Below, one piece after another: positions 59,111 to 64,000 of a stretch of 64,000 bases of DNA; positions within the stretch are counted from its first letter, which is position 1, and each line of letters begins with the position of its first letter. Below the pieces are notes generated by a model, which was not told the origin of the DNA, ran no database searches, and was given only the letters and a program-made list of their open reading frames with translations. The position numbers were made by a program, and so were the translations under genes. The DNA is from Bacteroidetes bacterium 2013_40CM_41_45 (lineage in GTDB: Bacteria > Bacteroidota > Bacteroidia > AKYH767-A > 2013-40CM-41-45), in assembly GCA_002215675.1 (NCBI GenBank), contig NGFH01000002.1, positions 285,887 through 349,886 on the forward strand. The letters are read 5' to 3'.

Positions 59111-60199
59111 ATGAAAAAAAATTTACTGTCTATATTGCTTCTTTTCTTTTCCATTGTCTTATCTGCGCAGACAAAAAAAGTTTTACTCGAAGAATTCACG
59201 GGGGCGAATTGCGGTAACTGTCCTCTTGGCGCTTATTACGTGGATTCGATGCTTGCTTTGTATCCCAATCTTGTTTCTGTTGCGTTGCATGCGTATTCTG
59301 TTACCGATGCGATGGACTTTGCAGAAATTGATACACTTAATAATGTATATTCACAAGGCGCGCCCCTGGCAGCAATTGACAGAGTTTGCGGAGGAAGCTC
59401 TTCTTCACAGACAGCGGTGTTTGTGAATACCTGGAACGCGAACATTCAGCAGCGGCTTTCGGTTCCGGCGGCACTTACAATAAGCATTGTTCCATCCTGG
59501 AATTCTTCAACGAGAAATATTACCGCACAGGTAGACGTAAATATTCTTTCCAATATACCTTCAGGTGATTACCGTCTCGGTTTATACGTTGTCGAGGATT
59601 CGGTGACCGGGGCAGGCGCGGGCTACGACCAGGAAAATTTTTATGACACCGACCCCAACAGCCCTTTCTTTGGCATGGGAAACCCGATTGTTGGATTTGT
59701 TCACAAGCATGTAGCGAGAGCGCTATTACCATCTTCCTGGGGTTTGCAGGGGTTGATTCCTTCCACTCCATTAACGGGGCAGAATTTTAATCATACTTTT
59801 AATTATACGCTGCCTGCTCTATACAATGAAAACCGGATTCATCTTGTTGCTTTTGTTTACCGGTTTACAAGCAATCACATAAGCGATGAGGTGCTGAATG
59901 TTTCTGAAGAAAAACTTTTACAATCACCGGCTGCCGTTTTGGATGAGGTGTCTGCTGTGAATGAAATAGAAGTTTATCCAAATCCTTTTTCGCAGTATGT
60001 TGTTCTAAAGTTCGCTCACCCCATTGGAGATGCTGCTTTTATTCTTTACGATGTGCACGGAAAAAAATTAAAGCCCATAGAAAATATTTCAGGGAGCAGT
60101 ATGGTTTTTCATCTTGAAAACTCTGAGAGGGGAATTTATTTTTATAAGATTATTGACAGGGAGAAAAGAATTTACAGCGGAAAACTAATAGCTTATTAG
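59111..60199 (+). CDS. Omp28-like thioredoxin-fold protein with type IX sorting tail
   Basis: A 362-residue exported protein. After the signal peptide (about 1-20, ending LSAQ) comes a thioredoxin-like domain (about 22-130) with a CxxC at residues 34-37 (FTGANCGNCPLGAYYVD), as in the Omp28-related family. A beta-rich middle part follows (about 135-275: DVNILSNIPSGDYRLGLYVVEDSV and FNHTFNYTLPALYNENRIHLVAFVYR), then a sorting tail from IEVYPNPFSQYVV to GKLIAY. Cell-surface redox activity via CxxC is possible but unproven. It is followed by the GEVED gene and the kinase/regulator pair. Confidence 0.85.
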   Translation: MKKNLLSILLLFFSIVLSAQTKKVLLEEFTGANCGNCPLGAYYVDSMLALYPNLVSVALHAYSVTDAMDFAEIDTLNNVYSQGAPLAAIDRVCGGSSSSQTAVFVNTWNANIQQRLSVPAALTISIVPSWNSSTRNITAQVDVNILSNIPSGDYRLGLYVVEDSVTGAGAGYDQENFYDTDPNSPFFGMGNPIVGFVHKHVARALLPSSWGLQGLIPSTPLTGQNFNHTFNYTLPALYNENRIHLVAFVYRFTSNHISDEVLNVSEEKLLQSPAAVLDEVSAVNEIEVYPNPFSQYVVLKFAHPIGDAAFILYDVHGKKLKPIENISGSSMVFHLENSERGIYFYKIIDREKRIYSGKLIAY

Positions 60200-60268
60200 T
60201 TAAAACTCTCCGCGATTTTCGATGAATCTTAACAGGTTTATCAGAATAATTCTCTATCACACATAAAT

Positions 60269-60305
60269 TTAAGGATGTTTTAAGAATTGTTAAGAATCCA
60301 ATAAG
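60269..60305 (+). promoter_or_regulatory. Four-part direct repeat, candidate OmpR-type box upstream of the GEVED gene
   Basis: TTAAG begins at 60269, 60280 and 60290, with ATAAG at 60301 (spacing 11, 10, 11). The 17-mer TTTTAAGAATTGTTAAG at 60278-60294 is identical to one upstream of the kinase gene. It ends 22 nt before TTATTTTG (60328-60335), a plausible -7 box. Confidence 0.7.
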
Positions 60306-60390
60306 CATTTCATTGCTGTGGGTTAATTTATTTTGAAGAAGCAATTATTCAATATTTATTAACTCTAATCATTAAAAAAACAAACCAGCA

Positions 60391-61239
60391 ATGAAAAAAA
60401 TTACCAAACCAATTGTACTTGTGTTGATTCTTGTATGCAACAGCTTTTTGCTGCCGGCTCAATGGTGTACGGTCACCACGGCAATTCCCTATTCTACCGA
60501 CATGCCCGGCATTACACATGTCGTTATTAATACAATCGACAGGATTTCTCTTCCTATAGAAGATTATCCCAACAACAGTTATGTCAACACCGGCATGAGC
60601 ACCACCCTCAACGCAGGACAGACCTACACCATTTCAATAACGCATACGCGCGATGCAGTGATTTTTCCGACAGTACGAAATAATATCCGCGTGTGGATTG
60701 ATTACAATCATGATTATTCTTTTGACGACCCGGGCGAAACGGTAGTCAGCTTGAATTACCAAACCTATGGCACGTCCACTGCTTCATTTACAGTTCCCAT
60801 GTCTTTTACGCCGGGTATGACAAGGATGAGAGTCACGGCAAAAATGTCGGACGATGGAGGGCACACGCTGCCGACCTCCTGCGACAACCCTCCTGACCCG
60901 CTTGGTTATCATGGAGAGGTTGAGGACTATGATGTAATCCTTTCTTCGAGTGTTGGAATAAATGATTTGACATCAGCAATAAGCAATTTTGTTATTTATC
61001 CTAACCCCGCATCGACAGATTTGACGGTTGATTTCGGCCTGGCAAAAGCATCCACGATATCATTAAATATTTATGATGTTTTAGGCAAAAGAATTTATTG
61101 GGTTTCGTCATCGCACCCATCGGGGAAACACAGTCTGAAAATAAACCTTCCTGCAGTTGGTATTACTCAGAAAGGAATTTATTTTATCGATATCAATGAC
61201 GGAAAAAAATCTTCCGTAACAAGATTTGCTGTTCTTTAA
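60391..61239 (+). CDS. GEVED-domain protein with type IX sorting tail
   Basis: A 282-residue exported protein with a signal peptide (about 1-25, ending LPAQW), a GEVED domain (about 45-190; conserved INTIDRISLPIEDYPNNSYVN, VWIDYNHDYSFDDPGETV and HGEVEDYDVIL) and a type IX sorting tail (FVIYPNPASTDLTV, then GIYFIDINDG and RFAVL). GEVED is an extracellular beta-sandwich found in Bacteroidota surface proteins, often with proteases. Its upstream region contains the same four-part direct repeat as the kinase gene, so the kinase/regulator pair may control it. Confidence 0.85.
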   Translation: MKKITKPIVLVLILVCNSFLLPAQWCTVTTAIPYSTDMPGITHVVINTIDRISLPIEDYPNNSYVNTGMSTTLNAGQTYTISITHTRDAVIFPTVRNNIRVWIDYNHDYSFDDPGETVVSLNYQTYGTSTASFTVPMSFTPGMTRMRVTAKMSDDGGHTLPTSCDNPPDPLGYHGEVEDYDVILSSSVGINDLTSAISNFVIYPNPASTDLTVDFGLAKASTISLNIYDVLGKRIYWVSSSHPSGKHSLKINLPAVGITQKGIYFIDINDGKKSSVTRFAVL

Positions 61240-61251
61240 GCAGAAGAAAGA

Positions 61252-61372
61252 CGGAAATTGACAGCGTTGTATTGCCAAAGCGGGGCATCCCGCTCGCTTG
61301 TCGGGAAATCATGTTTGGTGGTTAAAGTCCATTTGTCCCGCTTTAGGCAATACTTTCAAGTAAAAATTTCCG
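61252..61372. repeat. 121-bp imperfect inverted-repeat element
   Basis: Ends CGGAAATT / AATTTCCG, and inner arms ATTGCC-AAAGCGGG / CCCGCTTTAGGCAAT, give about 36 nt of imperfect terminal inverted repeat around a loop of roughly 50 nt with CCCGCTCGC...GCGGG-like words. No reading frame fits. It is intergenic, between the GEVED gene and the response regulator. Confidence 0.65.
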
Positions 61373-61454
61373 AGAGAAAACCAGGGCGTAATGTGATTCT
61401 AGCAATAAAAAAAAGAAACTGCTAAATTGTTCTACTGGTATAATTTGGCCTTAG

Positions 61455-62165
61455 TTAGTTTTTCTGCACATAGAGCTTAAACCCGGTGCCGTAAATATTC
61501 TGTATTTCTACATTGGAGTCGTTCTTCAAAAGTTTTCTGAGACGGGTAATAAAAACATCCATGCTTTTTGCAATAAAATAATCATCGCTGTTCCATACTT
61601 TATTCATAAGGAATTGGCGATGCACCAGTTCATTTTCTTTTTCACAGAAAACTTTCAGCAACTCAGCTTCTTTCATCGAAAGTATTTTTTCTGATTTATC
61701 AGGATAAACCAGCGTACGTTTTGTGTAATGAAAAACGTAACTGCCAATATTAAAAATATCATCTTTACTTTTTGTGTGGTTAACCGCTGTTCTTTTAAGA
61801 ACCGCATTTACGCGCAGCAAAAGTTCCATAAGGCTGAATGGCTTGGTTATATAATCATCGCACCCTATTTCGAATCCTTTTATTTTATCCAATTCCATAG
61901 AGCGGGAAGTGAGAAAAATAATCGGAACATTCTCTTTTAGCTTGCGCATTTCTTTTGCCAGTGTAAATCCATCTTTATGCGGAAGCATTACATCGAGAAT
62001 ACAAAGCTGAAACGGCTGCTGGTTAAACATGCGGATACCCTGCTTTCCATCAGTGCAAGTAGAGACCAGGAATCCTCTCGACTCAAGATTTTCCCTGAGC
62101 AGGTAGCCGAGGTTATCATCGTCTTCTACAATCAGAATGTTATGCGATGGGGTTGGTGTGCTCAT
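61455..62165 (-). CDS. OmpR/PhoB-family response regulator
   Basis: A 236-residue regulator. The receiver domain (about 9-125) has acidic Asp15-Asp16-Asp17 in LIVEDDDN, phosphorylation Asp58 in CILDVMLPHKDGF, Thr86-Ser87 in IIFLTS and Lys108 in DDYITKPFSLMELLLR. The C-terminal winged helix (about 135-235) contains KILSMKEAELLKVFCEKENELVHRQFL, MDVFITRLRKLLKNDSNVEIQNIYGTGFKL. The frame is complete and typical. It lies 2 nt downstream of the histidine kinase gene, so one transcript. It is the likely binder of the direct repeats at 60269-60305 and 63713-63775 (inference). Confidence 0.95.
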   Translation of the reverse strand: MSTPTPSHNILIVEDDDNLGYLLRENLESRGFLVSTCTDGKQGIRMFNQQPFQLCILDVMLPHKDGFTLAKEMRKLKENVPIIFLTSRSMELDKIKGFEIGCDDYITKPFSLMELLLRVNAVLKRTAVNHTKSKDDIFNIGSYVFHYTKRTLVYPDKSEKILSMKEAELLKVFCEKENELVHRQFLMNKVWNSDDYFIAKSMDVFITRLRKLLKNDSNVEIQNIYGTGFKLYVQKN

Positions 62166-62167
62166 GT

Positions 62168-63700
62168 TTATTGGCTGTGTGGAAGATATACCTGGAATTC
62201 GCTGCCTGCATTTAGCTGGCTCCGTACAATGATTCTACCCTTATGTGAATCCACAATAGTTTTTACGTAGGTCAATCCCAGCCCGAATCCTTTTACGGTA
62301 TGCACATCGCTGTTGCTTGCACGGTAAAACTTTTCAAAGATTTTTTTCTGCGCTTCCTTAGGTATGCCTTCTCCGTTGTCTTTGACGCTGAACATAACGC
62401 CTTCGCGGAAATTTTCCGTTCGTATATCAAGATGCAAACCGTTGGATGAATATTTAATTGAATTGTCTATAAGATTGCAGATTATATTTATCAGGTGTGT
62501 TTCATCGGCTTCAACTATAGGTTTTGAAGCCTTAAAATCAAATTTCACCTCGGCGTTTCTTCCTTCCAGAACCGGTTCAAAGCTCGAGGCGGCTTTCTGG
62601 ATAACGTTGTGTATATCCAGTTTCTCAAATGATAAATTAATTTTTTCTTTTTCAAACCGTGCCACCTGGAGAATTTTTTCAATATTCTCTCTTAGCCGTT
62701 CTGTTTCCTGCCCGAGTATTTTATAAACTTTTGAGGCGGGTTGTTTTTCTGCTTCATGTTTTTCCGCTAATGTTTCCAAAGCAACAGAGATATTGGCAAG
62801 GGGGGTTTTAAATTCATGCGTCATATTGTTGATGAAATCATTTTTAAGCTCGGATAATTTTCGCTGCCTGAAAATAATCCGGATAAAAAGATAAAAGGAA
62901 ATAAGCAATATGGCAGTGATTATAAATGAAACAATAAGAACGGTCCTGATTCCTGCCAGCAGCATGGAAGAATAATTTTCAAAATATAAAACCAAATCGT
63001 ATGGCTGGCTGAAATACTTATTATTGGTAAGCTGCACGCGGAGAGGGGAGACGAGCAATTTATTACTCTCAGCGCCTTCATTTTTATACTCAACCTTAAG
63101 CCTGCTGCTTCTTATAAATCCGAAATGAAATTTATCGTGAATAGAATTATTACCCAGCTCCATTTTCAGAACAGAATCTATGAAGGACGTGTCGTAACGC
63201 TCCGCAATGGGAACATTATCTGAAAGTTTATCGCGATAATTTTTGAGATTCACACCTTCCGGAATTCTTCGCTCCGTTTTTGCAGCCAGCGTGTCATTGA
63301 GCAGGTAACGGAATTTAAGAACCATCTCCAGGTCAATAGGATATTGAAACTTAACACTTCCCCATCGGAATGGAAAATCACCTTCGGCATTTGCAAAGTA
63401 CATCGGCACGGTGTCCGGCACACTTGAACCGCTGGCTACAAATTTATCATTACTCCATTTTTGCCTTATCATATAAAAACCTTCATGAGGATTTATAGGA
63501 ACTTTGGAAAAAAGTTCGAAGCACATGATATTCTCGTTTGCAACATCAACAGTTTTTTTCATGGCATCCATTGATTTTGAAGCAATATTCTTTTCACTCA
63601 GTCTGTACGATGAATATGCCCAGAAAACCTGTATGGTAATAAGCGAGAGCAGCGCAACAGAGACAAGGCCTATAATAAGTTTTACTCTCTTAAATTCCAT
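62168..63700 (-). CDS. Membrane sensor histidine kinase
   Basis: A 510-residue two-pass kinase. Transmembrane helices are at about 8-30 and 250-275, with an extracytoplasmic sensor of about 220 residues between them that has no recognised fold. The cytoplasmic part has the H-box NDFINNMTHEFKTPLANI (His295), N-box IICNLIDNSIKYS, G1 VKDNGEGIPKEAQ, F-box KIFEKFYRAS and G2 GFGLGLTYVKTIV. No HAMP domain is evident, as is common in this Bacteroidota family. It is co-transcribed with the response regulator. Its upstream region (63713-63775) contains six TTAAG-type half-sites. Confidence 0.95.
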   Translation of the reverse strand: MEFKRVKLIIGLVSVALLSLITIQVFWAYSSYRLSEKNIASKSMDAMKKTVDVANENIMCFELFSKVPINPHEGFYMIRQKWSNDKFVASGSSVPDTVPMYFANAEGDFPFRWGSVKFQYPIDLEMVLKFRYLLNDTLAAKTERRIPEGVNLKNYRDKLSDNVPIAERYDTSFIDSVLKMELGNNSIHDKFHFGFIRSSRLKVEYKNEGAESNKLLVSPLRVQLTNNKYFSQPYDLVLYFENYSSMLLAGIRTVLIVSFIITAILLISFYLFIRIIFRQRKLSELKNDFINNMTHEFKTPLANISVALETLAEKHEAEKQPASKVYKILGQETERLRENIEKILQVARFEKEKINLSFEKLDIHNVIQKAASSFEPVLEGRNAEVKFDFKASKPIVEADETHLINIICNLIDNSIKYSSNGLHLDIRTENFREGVMFSVKDNGEGIPKEAQKKIFEKFYRASNSDVHTVKGFGLGLTYVKTIVDSHKGRIIVRSQLNAGSEFQVYLPHSQ

Positions 63701-63712
63701 GCATCAAATTTC

Positions 63713-63775
63713 CTTAATTATTTCTTAACTCGAAAGATTTAAGAATATTTTAAGAATTGTTAAGGATTTGATAAG
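63713..63775. promoter_or_regulatory. Complex direct/inverted repeat upstream of the kinase gene
   Basis: Four direct half-sites (TTAAG at 63739, 63750, 63760 and ATAAG at 63771; spacing 11, 10, 11) copy the layout at 60269-60305, including the shared 17-mer (63748-63764). Two reverse half-sites (CTTAA at 63713-63717 and 63724-63728, spacing 11) point towards the kinase gene. Confidence 0.7.
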
Positions 63776-63823
63776 AAAACCGCGCTAAAAAATAAAGGCG
63801 GCATCTCATGAATTCAGCCGTTG

Positions 63824-63909
63824 TACCCGGGGCGGGAATCGAACCCGCACGGACGTTTCGGTCCAAGGGATTTTAAGTCCCTCTTGTCTACCAGTTCCAA
63901 CACCCGGGC
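63824..63909 (-). tRNA. tRNA-Leu (anticodon UAA)
   Basis: The minus strand folds as a class II tRNA of 86 nt. The acceptor arm GCCCGGG pairs with CCCGGGT (one G-U pair), the anticodon stem AGGGA/TCCCT frames the loop CTTAAAA with anticodon UAA, a long variable arm is present, and the T-arm GCGGGTTCGATTCCCGC is canonical. The discriminator is A, and CCA is not encoded (CAA follows). Confidence 0.95.
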
Positions 63910-63923
63910 AGAAATGAAAAAAA

Positions 63924-63985
63924 GTTAGACGTTAGAGGTTAGTCGTTGTTCTGATATTCATAACGTCTAACGTCTAACGTCCAAC
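63924..63985. repeat. Inverted array of GTTAGAC heptamers
   Basis: GTTAGAC, GTTAGAG, GTTAGTC (63924-63944) face GTCTAAC, GTCTAAC, GTCCAAC (63965-63985). It has the same design as the GTTATAC arrays but a different core word, just outside tRNA-Leu. Confidence 0.85.
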
Positions 63986-64000
63986 ATTTAATTTCAGAGC

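Overview
The window reads as chromosome of a Bacteroidota bacterium. Five secreted proteins end in the YPNP-type sorting tail of the type IX secretion system. Start sites are often preceded by the Bacteroidota -7 box (TAnnTTTG) instead of a clear Shine-Dalgarno. DUF5686, PspC/PadR, Omp28-like and GEVED proteins are typical of the phylum. The genus cannot be told from this stretch. I see no prophage, insertion sequence or CRISPR array.

Layout. 1-10.3 kb: 3' end of ruvB, a gingipain-like secreted protein that seems to lack its catalytic residues, a DMT transporter, the unit yicC-gmk-nadD-M28 peptidase, a 704-residue Ala/Lys/Glu-rich coiled-coil protein and a 3-hydroxyacyl-CoA dehydrogenase. 10.4-20.8 kb (mostly minus strand): an outer-membrane barrel, SdpI-like protein, a polyprenyl sugar-phosphate transferase with a lipoprotein and a Gfo/Idh oxidoreductase, pcm, a two-lipoprotein sulfite dehydrogenase (molybdoenzyme plus cytochrome c), an A+T-rich GNAT/PD-(D/E)XK pair, and a PadR-PspC unit. 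21.2-26.3 kb: one 1686-residue surface protein with 15 near-identical 75-residue Ig-like repeats. 26.4-46 kb: recA, a TPR lipoprotein, recQ, kdsD, a TauE/DsrE/Tat-DsrE group, a TMTC-like TPR membrane protein, tatC-DUF5686-lptB, trmD, xerD, a fatty acid hydroxylase and agmatinase. 47.1-56 kb: a compact surface-polysaccharide operon (flippase, polymerase/ligase, three glycosyltransferases, aminotransferase, and a sugar transferase fused to an O-antigen ligase). 56-64 kb: more type IX cargo, an atypical response regulator with a palindromic operator, a histidine kinase/response regulator pair, and tRNA-Leu(UAA).

How parts fit. kdsD (Kdo precursor), lptB (LPS transport), two initiating sugar-phosphate transferases and the 47-56 kb operon point to strong investment in envelope polysaccharide. 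Sulfite dehydrogenase, a TauE/SafE exporter and two DsrE-fold proteins suggest extracytoplasmic handling of oxidised or reactive sulfur; tatC lies nearby and one DsrE-fold protein has a twin-arginine leader.

The strongest unexplained signals are in non-coding DNA. (1) A four-part direct repeat (TTAAG/TTAAG/TTAAG/ATAAG at 11/10/11-bp spacing, with a shared 17-mer) lies upstream of both the histidine kinase gene and a secreted GEVED gene, and predicts an OmpR-type regulon. (2) A perfect 14-bp palindrome with a degenerate copy 22 bp away lies between an atypical LuxR-type regulator and a two-gene unit of unknown function. (3) Dispersed heptamer tandem repeats (GTTATAC and relatives), often arranged as inverted arrays, occur in many intergenic gaps and once in frame inside a gene.
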